A DNA stretch of 64,000 bases from an uncultured bacterium. GTDB taxonomy: Bacteria > Bacillota > Clostridia > Lachnospirales > Lachnospiraceae. This document shows positions 13,024-21,478 of this stretch, in pieces (within the stretch, counting starts at the first letter, position 1; each line of letters opens with the position of its first letter). The position numbers were made by a program, and so were the translations under genes. The notes beneath the pieces are model-generated. The model ran no database searches. It was given only the letters and a program-made list of their open reading frames with translations, and was not told where the DNA came from. The stretch lies in NCBI GenBank assembly GCA_905216215.1, contig CAJMSZ010000006.1, positions 1 to 64,000 on the forward strand, written 5' to 3'.

Positions 13024-14175
13024 ATGTTTAATTTTTGGTGGAATCGAGATAAAGAGATACAGTCTCTTGCGGAAATTATTGCAATAGATATGGCAAAACT
13101 GAATTTGTCAAAACTGGCAGTTGAAAAGGCGGTTTCAATGATTGCGAAAGCGATTGCAAAATCAGATATACTGGTTCAGACGGAAAGCGAGAAAAAAAGA
13201 AGCATAGAGTATCGCCTGAACGTAAAACCGAATGACCATGAATGCGGGACTACATTTTGGTCGGAGGTAATAAAAGAATTGCTGACAGTCCAGGAAGCAC
13301 TTATCATTCCAGTGGGTAATAAGTTTTACCGGGCATCAGCATGGCAGACAACAAATAACATTATGACAGAGCGATTATATAGCAATATCACGCTTATATG
13401 CGGCGGGTACAATTATAAAATGTACAAAACATATTACTCGTCAGAAGTTATCCATTTAAAGTATGATAATGCAAAAGTCGGATTGTATCTGAAAAATGTC
13501 CTTGGACAGTATGACAAGACGCTGGATGCAGTGAATACAATGATGCGGATGTCTAATATGCCACGTTTTAAGCTAAAACTTGGTACGGGAACCATGACAT
13601 TTAGAGAAAGACTACAAGATGGAACGGAAAAAGAGCTGACAAGAGACCAGTATATTACAAAATTAAAAACCATGATGAATTCTGATGAACTGACTATTTT
13701 CCCGGAATCCGAAAAGATTTCGCTGGAGCATTTGCAAATCAATGCCGCGGTTAAAGCGGAAGAACTGGTTAAAATTGCTTCGCAAATAAACAAAGAAGCA
13801 GCCAATGCCTTTGACATTCCGGAAGCAGTGTTTAATGGGAATATTACGGAAAAGTCTGATGCAACAAATGAATTTATCACATATGCAGTAGGCCCGGTTG
13901 CGGAAGTGATAAATGACACACTGACAGACTACATAGTGGGAAAGAATGACTATTGTGAAAAAAAGGAACGCGTTTTAGTATGGCTGGCTCGTTTTAAACA
14001 CATAGATATAGTTGATTCTGCTGTAAATCTGGATAAACTCCGCGGAATCGGATTCAATCTTGATGAACTCCGGGAAATGGTGGGCTATCCATTACTTGAT
14101 ACAGAATTTAGTCAGGAAAGGGCACTGACAAAGAATTATGGAGGGGAGGAAAAGAAAAGCAACGAAGAAAAGTAA
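13024..14175 (+). CDS. HK97-type portal protein
   Basis: This 383-aa protein follows terL by 12 bases with an AGGAGAAGAAT site. Recognisable portal features are an N-terminal helix, the conserved segment around WSEVIKELLTVQEALIIPVGN, the middle HLKYDN/VLGQYDKTLDAV region, and the C-terminal FDIPEAVFNGN segment. Twelve copies form the ring through which DNA enters the head and to which the tail joins. It lies in the usual order TerL, portal, protease, capsid. Confidence 0.9.
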   Translation: MFNFWWNRDKEIQSLAEIIAIDMAKLNLSKLAVEKAVSMIAKAIAKSDILVQTESEKKRSIEYRLNVKPNDHECGTTFWSEVIKELLTVQEALIIPVGNKFYRASAWQTTNNIMTERLYSNITLICGGYNYKMYKTYYSSEVIHLKYDNAKVGLYLKNVLGQYDKTLDAVNTMMRMSNMPRFKLKLGTGTMTFRERLQDGTEKELTRDQYITKLKTMMNSDELTIFPESEKISLEHLQINAAVKAEELVKIASQINKEAANAFDIPEAVFNGNITEKSDATNEFITYAVGPVAEVINDTLTDYIVGKNDYCEKKERVLVWLARFKHIDIVDSAVNLDKLRGIGFNLDELREMVGYPLLDTEFSQERALTKNYGGEEKKSNEEK

Positions 14176-14231
14176 TTAGGCAGAACTCGGAGCTATCCGT
14201 TAAATAGTAATACAAGGAAAGGACAAGGAAA

Positions 14232-14987
14232 ATGGAACAAAGAAACTTAATCTACCGATTCCAGCAGACGGAGAACGTGCATGAAATTTTCATTTTTGAT
14301 GAAATCAGAAAGACGGGCCCGTTTAACTGGGATACGTGGGAGTATGAAGATTCCGAGACTTCCGCAAAGCATTTCAAAGAGCTTCTGGATGCAATTCCGG
14401 AATCTGACGAAATTAAGATTTACTTTAATTCTAACGGTGGAAGTGTAGACCAGGGAACAGCAATCTACAACATGCTTCAGCAGCATGGCGCTTACAAGAC
14501 TGGAATTGTCATGGGTGGATGCCATTCGATTGCATTTACCATCCTGCAGGCATGCGATAAACGTATCATGGGGCAGGGAACAACCGCTATTATCCATGAT
14601 ATGTGGGAAACGGTGAGTGGGAACGCAACAGACTTAAGAGCAGAAGCGGATAATCTGGACGTTGCAATGGATAGCTGCATTGCTTTATTTATGCAGAGAG
14701 CAACTATCTCAGAGGATGAACTTCGGGAAATGATGCATAAGACAACAACGTTGTCACCACAAAAGGCATTGGAGTATGGTCTGATTGATGAAATTGGAGT
14801 GACAGCAAAGGAAGAAGACTCTGTAGAGGTAAAATTACAGGAAGTGCTGCGGGAAAACGAACACCTGCAGAAACAGTTAAGAAATCAGACGGAACACCAG
14901 AAACAATTAGCTGAATTTTATCAGCTTACTCATAAAAAAGAAGAAAAGAAAGAAAGCACCTCAAATTGGGGTTCTTTTTTTGGTTAG
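14232..14987 (+). CDS. ClpP-like prohead protease
   Basis: This 251-aa serine protease is of the ClpP/crotonase fold. The motif YFNSNGGSVDQGTAIYNML matches the ClpP substrate strand. Ser in M-G-G-C-H-S-I-A is the likely nucleophile, and His in A-I-I-H-D-M-W the base. The conserved turn L-S-P-Q-K-A-L-E-Y-G-L-I-D closes the fold. The charged C-terminal tail (about 200-245, helical, E/K/Q-rich) may act as scaffold. Such phage enzymes cleave the capsid N-terminal scaffold during head maturation. It lies between portal and capsid, as expected. Confidence 0.92.
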   Translation: MEQRNLIYRFQQTENVHEIFIFDEIRKTGPFNWDTWEYEDSETSAKHFKELLDAIPESDEIKIYFNSNGGSVDQGTAIYNMLQQHGAYKTGIVMGGCHSIAFTILQACDKRIMGQGTTAIIHDMWETVSGNATDLRAEADNLDVAMDSCIALFMQRATISEDELREMMHKTTTLSPQKALEYGLIDEIGVTAKEEDSVEVKLQEVLRENEHLQKQLRNQTEHQKQLAEFYQLTHKKEEKKESTSNWGSFFG

Positions 14988-14996
14988 GAGGAAGAA

Positions 14997-16145
14997 ATGA
15001 AAATTGAAAACTTAAATCAGGATGTGAAAGAAAAGGTACTGCAGCTTATTAATGATGCAGAACCGGAAAAGAAAGCGGATGCCATCTTCCAGTCCATCGA
15101 AATGGTGCAGGAAGCAATGCATGAAGACTTGATTCAGCAGATTGTAGCAGAGTCAGAAAGAGCAAGCCATGATGCGGAATACAAAAAGCAGTTAGGACTT
15201 AGAAATCTTTCTCAGGAAGAAAAGAAATTCTATGAAGGATTTGGAGATATCAAGCAGTCTATTACTGCAAAACAGATTGATATTATTCCGACGGAAATCA
15301 TCGACCGCACTTTGGATGATGTAAGAAAAGCTTCAGACATTTTGAAACTGGTAAACATGGCGCCGGCAAACGTAAAGAAATGGATTGTTGCATCCCATTC
15401 AGGAACGGCAGTGTGGGGCGCCCTTACGGATAGTATTAAAGGAGAGCTATCAGCAGAAATTTCAGCACTGAACATTGAATTGCATATGCTTTCTGCTTAC
15501 TTGGTTATTCCGAAAGCAATCCGTGAATTATCAGTAGAGTTTGTAGACCGCTATTTTATGGCAATTCTCTCGGAAGCCATGCAGGACGGACTTGTAAAAG
15601 GGTATCTGGATGGAGACGGAAAGACTGGACCTGTTGGAATTTTCCGCCAGATCGGTGTAACAAACTCAGACGGAACAAACAAAGCAAAAACAGTGTCTAC
15701 AACAATCACAAAGTTTAGTCCAAAAGGACTTGCGGATGTAAGAAAGACCCTTACTAATGATGGGAAACGTGTAGTGAAAAAGCTGTACTTGATTTGTAAT
15801 CCGTCAGATGAAGCAGAGTATGTAGACCCGTGTATGTATGGAGAAGCATTGACGGGTGGCTATGTCAACAAGTCCTTTATTGACATTGAAAAGATTGTAG
15901 ATGCAAACTGTCCGAAAGGGAAAGCAGCATTTACGATTGCCGGATATTACACAATGGGTACAACTGGTGTAAGAGTCTATGAATACGACCAGACAAAAGC
16001 AGAGGATAATGCAGATTTGATTGTTACAAACTGCTATGCAAACGGAAGGGCCGTAGATGATAATGTAGCGGTTATCTTCGACGTAACGAAACTGGAAGAA
16101 TATGTTCTGCCGGTAACGCAGGCTACCATTGTACAGCAGTCCTAG
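14997..16145 (+). CDS. HK97-family major capsid protein
   Basis: The N-terminal ~85 residues are helical and charged (the delta/scaffold domain), and the protease probably removes them. The HK97-fold part starts near IIPTEIIDRTLDDVRKAS. It continues with the E-loop, the spine helix and peripheral domain (LYLICNPSDEAEYVDP), and ends in NGRAVDDNVAVIFDVTKL. The size of 382 aa is typical. The strong TTAGGAGGAAGAA site fits high expression. It has a normal neighbourhood of protease upstream and connector genes downstream. Confidence 0.9.
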   Translation: MKIENLNQDVKEKVLQLINDAEPEKKADAIFQSIEMVQEAMHEDLIQQIVAESERASHDAEYKKQLGLRNLSQEEKKFYEGFGDIKQSITAKQIDIIPTEIIDRTLDDVRKASDILKLVNMAPANVKKWIVASHSGTAVWGALTDSIKGELSAEISALNIELHMLSAYLVIPKAIRELSVEFVDRYFMAILSEAMQDGLVKGYLDGDGKTGPVGIFRQIGVTNSDGTNKAKTVSTTITKFSPKGLADVRKTLTNDGKRVVKKLYLICNPSDEAEYVDPCMYGEALTGGYVNKSFIDIEKIVDANCPKGKAAFTIAGYYTMGTTGVRVYEYDQTKAEDNADLIVTNCYANGRAVDDNVAVIFDVTKLEEYVLPVTQATIVQQS

Positions 16146-16167
16146 TAAGAGGTAGGAGGTGGGATAG

Positions 16168-16458
16168 ATGAGCAATACAGAACTCGATGTGCTTGTAATG
16201 GAAATGCGGGAAGAATTTCAAATCCCGCCTTATTACAACGACGAAAAATTAGAACGTCTTGCAAGAGAAGGAGAAAGAACGGTCGGGGGATTAAACCCCG
16301 GCTGTAGCATTACCAAGGATTTGACGTATCGTATGCTATTAAAAAATTATATGCACTACGCATATCACCATAAAGTAAACGAATTTATGGATAATTATGC
16401 CGGTGTAATTTTAACATGGCAAATGGAAACGGAGGTAGACGAAAATGGCGATGCCTGA
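16168..16458 (+). CDS. Head-tail connector (gp6-like)
   Basis: This 96-aa helical protein follows the capsid with a TAGGAGGTGGGAT site. The pattern of an N-terminal helix (LDVLVMEMREEFQI), the segment PYYNDEKLERLAREGERTV and a C-terminal helix (LLKNYMHYAYHHKVNEF) fits the HK97 gp6/SPP1 gp15 connector family. These proteins form a ring under the portal. The last 14 bases overlap the next gene. Confidence 0.75.
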   Translation: MSNTELDVLVMEMREEFQIPPYYNDEKLERLAREGERTVGGLNPGCSITKDLTYRMLLKNYMHYAYHHKVNEFMDNYAGVILTWQMETEVDENGDA

Positions 16459-16792
16459 GTATACAGACGGAGTACTGGAACTATACCGAATCGAAGAAGA
16501 CGAATCCGAGGATTACCCGGTAGAAAAACTCAAAGATACAGAGATGAAAATCTGGTACAGAGAGCTGTCGGTGTTCGACACCACCAGAGCCAAGCTCTCG
16601 GCGGATAGCATTGAAGTAACCATGAAGGTAAGTATTCCGCAATACAAAAAAATCAATAGTAAGTGCGTCTGCATAATTGATGGAGAGCAGCACGAAATTT
16701 ACAACGTAGCACATACAACCACGAGGGATGGATTCAGGGAGTCGGAACTAACATTAAAGACTCCGGCACATGACAGGGAGATTATTAAATGA
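16445..16792 (+). CDS. Head closure protein
   Basis: This 115-aa beta-rich protein has the layout of head-closure (SPP1 gp16-like) adaptors: the N-terminal strand GVLELYRIEED, then MKIWYRELSVFDTTRAKL, VTMKVSIPQYKKI and the closing strands GEQHEIYNVAHTT and ESELTLKT. Position between connector and tail-terminator genes supports this. A second in-frame ATG at 16451 is possible. Confidence 0.7.
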   Translation: MAMPEYTDGVLELYRIEEDESEDYPVEKLKDTEMKIWYRELSVFDTTRAKLSADSIEVTMKVSIPQYKKINSKCVCIIDGEQHEIYNVAHTTTRDGFRESELTLKTPAHDREIIK

Positions 16793-17121
16793 CAAAACAG
16801 GAGTTAAATGAATTACTGCATGGAATTGGATGCCCGGTCAATGAAGGAGTATCCAGTCTGAAGAATGAAAAAACTTTTCCGAGAATCGACTGGTGGGAAA
16901 TTGCATGGGAAGATGAGATGGCATCCGGGGAAGACTATTCGGAGAAAGTTACCCATCAGATAAGCTTCTACGCTGCAAGACCAAGAGACCCGAAACTCTT
17001 AGAGCTGCGAAATGTCTTAAGAGAACATGGAGAACATCCGGTGGTTTCCCACGAGTACAACGTGGAAGACCGTATCTGGCACTCTTATTTTGCAGTGGAA
17101 ACATACGGAGAAAGCTTATGA
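16789..17121 (+). CDS. Tail terminator/completion-like protein
   Basis: This 110-aa protein overlaps its neighbours by 4 bases on both sides. Its features are an N-terminal helix (TKQELNELLHGIG), the strand WWEIAWEDEM, the segment VTHQISFYAARPRDPKLLEL and a C-terminal strand WHSYFAVETYG. This matches small tail-completion proteins (DUF806-like/gpU-like) that cap the tail tube. Assignment rests on size, fold pattern and position. Confidence 0.6.
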   Translation: MTKQELNELLHGIGCPVNEGVSSLKNEKTFPRIDWWEIAWEDEMASGEDYSEKVTHQISFYAARPRDPKLLELRNVLREHGEHPVVSHEYNVEDRIWHSYFAVETYGESL

Positions 17122-17504
17122 GCAGGACGTATCAAAATGGAGAAATAACATTTGACGATTCCGGAATGCAGGAATTTGAAAATCTATTGAAAGAATATGC
17201 TGCCAAAGTCAATCCAGAGAGTGCACTGGATGCGGTGGAAGCAGGTGCCAGGGAGTTTGTAAATGACCTATTAAAGCTTCCAAAGCCGCAAAGTGTAATC
17301 AATAAGCCGGGGTATACGCACATTGTAAAGACCTTTGCACTGGAAAGAGCAAAAGGAGAAGTAAAAGTGGGGTGGGGCAAATACTACGGACCGATGCTGG
17401 AACGTGGAACCAAGAAAATGGCAGCGCAGGCGCATTTGAAGCCACTCTTTGAACAGAACAAAGAAAAATATTACAGGAAAATGACAGAAAACATTTTCGG
17501 TTAG
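17118..17504 (+). CDS. HK97 gp10-like neck protein
   Basis: This 128-aa protein shows the gp10 pattern: the helix FENLLKEYAAKVNPESALDAVEAGA, the charged middle, then V-G-W-G-K-Y-Y-G-P-M-L-E-R-G-T-K and a final helix (LKPLFEQNKEKYYRKM). HK97-gp10 family proteins sit at the head-tail joint. Start and stop overlap or abut the neighbours. Here it follows the tail-terminator-like gene instead of preceding it, a small variation in module order. Confidence 0.8.
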   Translation: MSRTYQNGEITFDDSGMQEFENLLKEYAAKVNPESALDAVEAGAREFVNDLLKLPKPQSVINKPGYTHIVKTFALERAKGEVKVGWGKYYGPMLERGTKKMAAQAHLKPLFEQNKEKYYRKMTENIFG

Positions 17505-17514
17505 GAGGAAAAAG

Positions 17515-18129
17515 ATGCCGATTAAAACAAAAAAACCATCCATGAAGCAGACCGTTGGAGCACAGTACATTTGCTTTGCCAATATGTCGGAAGATGAAGA
17601 ATTTGACGGTACATACGAGGCAGATGTGGAAAAAACAGAAGTTGTAAAACAGGTAAAAGTAACGGAGAACTCCGATGCAAGCGATTCCTACGCTTCCGGA
17701 AAAGTCTATGACTCTGATACACCAATCAGCAGCATTGACATTGAGACGGAAGTTATTGCGTTCCCGGATGATACCATTGCTAGATTAAGAGGAGATACAG
17801 TGGATAATGGTCTTATTTTGGCTGGAGCCAACAGCACAAGACCGTTTTTTGCATATGGCAAGGTTGTAAAACTTAGAAACGGAAGTTGCAGGTTTGAATG
17901 GTATCCAAAGTGCAAGCTCACTGAAAACTCAGATGATATTGCTACTTCGGAGGAAAAATCCAGCGAACAGACAGATACCATCAAGATTAGAGCGTATCCG
18001 TTTGACGCAAGAGGAAACATTGTGTGCAAGGTGACAGAGTCTACGATGCCGGAAGGAATGACAGAAGCGAAGTTCTTCGCAAAGCCAATTCTGACAAGCG
18101 CAGACCTTACATCAGCAGTAGGAGTGTGA
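17515..18129 (+). CDS. Major tail protein (phi13-like)
   Basis: This 204-aa beta-rich protein has the major tail tube pattern of the phi13/TP901-1 type: VGAQYICFANMSE at the N-terminus, YASGKVYDSDTPIS, ETEVIAFPDD, then FFAYGKVVKLRNGSCRFEWYPK and IKIRAYPFDARGN. It forms the hexameric rings of the tail tube. A strong TTAGGAGGAAAAAG site precedes it. It lies directly before the frameshifted chaperone pair, the usual order. Confidence 0.85.
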   Translation: MPIKTKKPSMKQTVGAQYICFANMSEDEEFDGTYEADVEKTEVVKQVKVTENSDASDSYASGKVYDSDTPISSIDIETEVIAFPDDTIARLRGDTVDNGLILAGANSTRPFFAYGKVVKLRNGSCRFEWYPKCKLTENSDDIATSEEKSSEQTDTIKIRAYPFDARGNIVCKVTESTMPEGMTEAKFFAKPILTSADLTSAVGV

Positions 18130-18136
18130 TAAATAA

Positions 18137-18499
18137 ATGACTCTTGGGAAAATGATAACATTGACTAATGGAGAAAAAGTAGAGGTAAAGGTAAACTTTC
18201 AAACACTCTATTTAATTCGGAAAAATGGACTGGCAAAACTATTGGATGAAAAACAGAAATCGGGTGAAGAGTTGAATGATGATGAGAATATGGAAGCAGC
18301 AGCCAAATTGATTCATGTAATTCTTAGATCCAATGGATTCAGAGTGGACGAGGAAGAGGCTATGCAGTTGACTCCAATGGACCCAGAAGAAATCCGAAAT
18401 ATTTTTGATGAATTTGGAAAAAGAGTTAATGAATATAAAAAAAAAGAACAGGCCAGACACTCTTATCCTACGAAGTCGAAGAAGAGGAAATCGAAATAA
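18137..18499 (+). CDS. Tail assembly chaperone, short form (gpG-like)
   Basis: This 120-aa protein lies between major tail and tape measure, the invariant place of gpG. It begins with a strand (MITLTNGEKVEVKVNFQTLYLIRK) and then has helices and an acidic middle (GEELNDDENMEAAAKLI). The last 17 residues are basic (SYPTKSKKRKSK) and look non-conserved, as expected for the zero-frame tail downstream of a frameshift site. The short form coats the tape measure with the longer gpGT form during tail assembly. Confidence 0.85.
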   Translation: MTLGKMITLTNGEKVEVKVNFQTLYLIRKNGLAKLLDEKQKSGEELNDDENMEAAAKLIHVILRSNGFRVDEEEAMQLTPMDPEEIRNIFDEFGKRVNEYKKKEQARHSYPTKSKKRKSK

Positions 18500-18642
18500 A
18501 TTGGGCAGAGTATATGGTATGCGCAAGGAAGATGGGAATGAGCGAAGAAGAATTTTGGAACTCGGATCCAATCTTTTTTAATGAATGTTTAGAAATATTT
18601 ACAAAGATGAATAATCGGATGGAAAGTAGGGCAGATGGATAA
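18137..18642 (+). CDS. Tail assembly chaperone, -1 frameshift form (gpGT-like), 168 aa
   Basis: A -1 shift in the A9 run at 18437-18445 joins 103 residues of the short form to 65 residues of the overlapping frame. The new part is well behaved: acidic linker (SYEVEEEEIEIN), then WAEYMVCARKMGMSEEEFW, NSDPIFF and a C-terminal helix with IFTKMNNRM. That W-x-E-x-M...A-R-K-M-G-M-S...F-W pattern is typical of the T domain of tail chaperones, which binds the tape measure and tube protein. The stop TAA (18640-18642) overlaps the tape measure start, confirming that the extended frame is used. Confidence 0.88.
18437..18446 (+). promoter_or_regulatory. Programmed -1 ribosomal frameshift site
   Basis: Nine A followed by G give an A-AAA-AAA-G slippery stretch read in the zero frame as AAA codons. 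Tandem slippage of both tRNALys by one base keeps perfect pairing. The site lies at codons 101-103 of the tail chaperone, exactly where the T-domain frame takes over. Confidence 0.85.
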
Positions 18643-20782
18643 TGGATTAAAAACAGTAGGACTTAGTTTTAAGGCAGATGGGTCAGTGGATTTTAAAAAA
18701 TCACTTACTGAAGTAAATAATGCGGTTAATGAGAATCGCGCTGCGTTTAAACTTGCAAAGTCAGAGTGGGACAAAAGCACTTCGTCTGCAGAAAAATTAA
18801 GAGCCACACAGGAATATTTACAAAATCAGACCGAATCATATGCGGCAAAGGTTGAACGGTTAACAGAAATTCTTAAAGCACAAGAAAGCGCTGAGGTAAG
18901 AGACGAAGTCGCCATTTCGAAAACACGACAACAGTTAGATAATGCAAAAGCGTCCTTAAACAATTATAAAAGCGGACTCGAGGATGTAAATAAGAAGTTA
19001 GAAAGCGGAGCAGCTACACTGGAAGATTACTCTAAAAAAGTAAAAAACTTTAGCGATACTACTGGGAAAATAGGGAGTAGTCTCAACAAGAATGTAACAG
19101 CTCCTATAGCTGCTGCATCTGCGGGAATCATGGCGGCATGGGCACAGGTAGATGAAGGAATGGATATCATCGTTGAGAAAACAGGGGCTTCAGGAGATGT
19201 CTTGGCTGAAATGGAAAATTCCGCAAGAAATATTGCGAAAAGTATTCCTACAGATTTTGCAACAGCGGGTTCTGCGGTTGGAGAGGTTAATACAAGATTT
19301 CATCTTACGGGACAAGCACTGGAAGATTTGTCTGCAAAGTTTGTAAAATTTTCTCAACTAAATGATACAGACGTATCTACATCCATCGATAACACACAAA
19401 AAGTAATAGAAGCCTTTAATCTAAGCGCAGAAGATGCGGGAGATTTACTGGATACAATGAACAAAGTGGGACAAGATACGGGGATTTCGATGGATTTCCT
19501 CGCGTCCACAATGGTTTCGAATGCGGCATCACTTAAAGAACTTGGTATGTCGGCAGCAGATGCAGCAACGTTTTTAGGTCAATGTGAAGTGTCTGGAGTT
19601 GATACATCTGCAGTGATGGCGGGATTAAAGAAAACACTTGTTAATGCTTCGAAGGAAGGAAAGACAATGGGTCAAGCGCTGTCCGAGTTGCAAAATACAA
19701 TGCTAAACGCAGAAAATTCTGCAGATGCATATAATGCGGCGGTCGATTTATTTGGCTCAAAAGCAGGGCCAGCATTGGCACAGTTCTGCAAAGACGGAAA
19801 GCTTAATTTTACAGAACTTGGCAAATCGATACAGGAAAATGCAGGAAATATAGAGGACACATTTAATGCAACGTTAGATCCAGCTGATCAATTTAAGATT
19901 ACGTTAAACGAACTGAAAGATGCGGGATATGATGTAGGAAATTCATTAGGTCCGGTTTTGGCTGAATGCCTTCAGGTAATTACACCGATTTTAAAAGAAC
20001 TTATCGGAATGTGGAATTCGTTATCTCCTGGAACTCAGGAAATGATCATAAAATGTGCACTACTTGCCGCAGCGGCAGGGCCAGTAATCAGTGCGATAAG
20101 TAAAGTGTCGGGAGGAATATCGACGGTGATTGATGTTGGAGCGAAGATTGCGCCTACTATTTCGAAGGCAGGAGAAGTATTTTCTGGGTTCAATGCAATT
20201 CTTGCAGCAAACCCTATTCTTTTAGTAATAGCGGCAGCAGTAGCTTTAATTGCTATTTTTGTGACACTTTACAACAAATGCGAATGGTTTCGGGACGGAG
20301 TCAATGATATTTTTGGAGGAATAAAAAAATTTATAAAGGGAGTAATTGATGACGTTAAAGGGTTTATGAATCTCGACTGGAAACTTCCGAAGATTAAGTT
20401 ACCACATTTTAAAACAAGCGGCGAGTGGTCACTTATGCCACCTAAAGTACCGAGCTTTTCTGTGGATTGGTATGCAAAGGGAGGAATTCTAAACAGTCCA
20501 ACGCTATTTGGCATGAACGGAAACAATCTGCTTGGCGGTGGTGAAGCCGGAAAAGAGGCAGTTCTTCCGATTGATTTGCTGAAAAGCTATATTCGCGAAG
20601 AAAATCAGGCGAATAATGAAGTTCTTGCTTCCGTGCTTGCGGAAGCTATCCAATCATTATCTCTTGTTGCTGAAAACAACATTTACATTGGCGATAAGAA
20701 AACGCTTACTGCTTTGACGGAACTGGTTTTGAAAAAAATGTCAGACAAAATGCTGGCAGCGCAGATCGCGAGGGGGATGTAA
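18635..20782 (+). CDS. Tail tape measure protein
   Basis: At 715 aa this is the second longest protein of the phage and sets tail length. The N-terminal ~180 residues are coiled coil (KSEWDKSTSSAEKLRATQEYL, then LNNYKSGLEDVNKKLESG). A TP901-type tape-measure core with FSDTTGKIGSSL and EVSGVDTSAVMAGLKKTL follows. Hydrophobic segments (about 475-560, with LLAAAAGPVISAIS and ILLVIAAAVALIAIFVTLYN) precede a small C-terminal part with GGGEAGKEAVLPI. The hydrophobic segments may enter the host membrane at infection. The start overlaps the gpGT stop. Confidence 0.93.
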   Translation: MDNGLKTVGLSFKADGSVDFKKSLTEVNNAVNENRAAFKLAKSEWDKSTSSAEKLRATQEYLQNQTESYAAKVERLTEILKAQESAEVRDEVAISKTRQQLDNAKASLNNYKSGLEDVNKKLESGAATLEDYSKKVKNFSDTTGKIGSSLNKNVTAPIAAASAGIMAAWAQVDEGMDIIVEKTGASGDVLAEMENSARNIAKSIPTDFATAGSAVGEVNTRFHLTGQALEDLSAKFVKFSQLNDTDVSTSIDNTQKVIEAFNLSAEDAGDLLDTMNKVGQDTGISMDFLASTMVSNAASLKELGMSAADAATFLGQCEVSGVDTSAVMAGLKKTLVNASKEGKTMGQALSELQNTMLNAENSADAYNAAVDLFGSKAGPALAQFCKDGKLNFTELGKSIQENAGNIEDTFNATLDPADQFKITLNELKDAGYDVGNSLGPVLAECLQVITPILKELIGMWNSLSPGTQEMIIKCALLAAAAGPVISAISKVSGGISTVIDVGAKIAPTISKAGEVFSGFNAILAANPILLVIAAAVALIAIFVTLYNKCEWFRDGVNDIFGGIKKFIKGVIDDVKGFMNLDWKLPKIKLPHFKTSGEWSLMPPKVPSFSVDWYAKGGILNSPTLFGMNGNNLLGGGEAGKEAVLPIDLLKSYIREENQANNEVLASVLAEAIQSLSLVAENNIYIGDKKTLTALTELVLKKMSDKMLAAQIARGM

Positions 20783-21478
20783 ATGCAGGATATTGAATTC
20801 AATGGAATACTTGGTTCAACATTACAGATTTTCGCAAGGGACTTAATCGAAGTCCCTGCAGCAGAACCAAATCTGGAAGAAGTAAAAGTGGCAGGGAGAG
20901 ATGGAACCCTTTACAGAGCCGATGGAACCTATAAAGCAAAAACAATTCAGGTTGCCTTAAACTATATAGGACCGGAAGAAAGATGGAATGACAGATGGCG
21001 GCTGGCAAAGCAGTGGCTATCTGCCAGAAATACCATCCTTAAATTATCTGATGACAGCGCATTTTTCTATAAAATAACTTATGTGTCGGTAGATAGCAAC
21101 GAACGAACTACAGCAAGGATTGGCAATTTTGCAGCGAAATTTGTTACATTGGATGGTTTGCAATATTTAGTGGATGGACGGATGGAATATCCAAGTAAAG
21201 ACGTAGAATGGAATCCTTATATAGAATGTCATCCGGTGTACAAAATAGAAGCAGATGGAATGTGTACGCTGAACGTGAACGGAAATGTCATGACTGCAAA
21301 TGTTGCCGAGAATTTAACCATTGATACAGATAGAATGATTGCCTATCGTTCGGATGGAACTCTAAGCAACACAAAGGTTTCTGGCAATTACGAAGATTTA
21401 TATCTAAAACCGGGAGAAAATAAGATTGAATTTACTGGCGGAACTTTAGCGGTTGTGCCAAATTGGAGGTGCTTATGA
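20783..21478 (+). CDS. Distal tail protein (Dit)
   Basis: This 231-aa protein starts right after the tape measure stop. The N-terminal domain pattern (DIEFNGI, then VAGRDGTLYRADGTYKAKTIQVALNYI in outline, and WRLAKQWL) is that of siphophage Dit, which forms the hexameric hub connecting the tail tube to the baseplate. The C-terminal galectin-like part includes GTLSNTKVSGNYEDLYLKPGEN. The stop TGA overlaps the ATG of the next gene (ATGA). Confidence 0.85.
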   Translation: MQDIEFNGILGSTLQIFARDLIEVPAAEPNLEEVKVAGRDGTLYRADGTYKAKTIQVALNYIGPEERWNDRWRLAKQWLSARNTILKLSDDSAFFYKITYVSVDSNERTTARIGNFAAKFVTLDGLQYLVDGRMEYPSKDVEWNPYIECHPVYKIEADGMCTLNVNGNVMTANVAENLTIDTDRMIAYRSDGTLSNTKVSGNYEDLYLKPGENKIEFTGGTLAVVPNWRCL

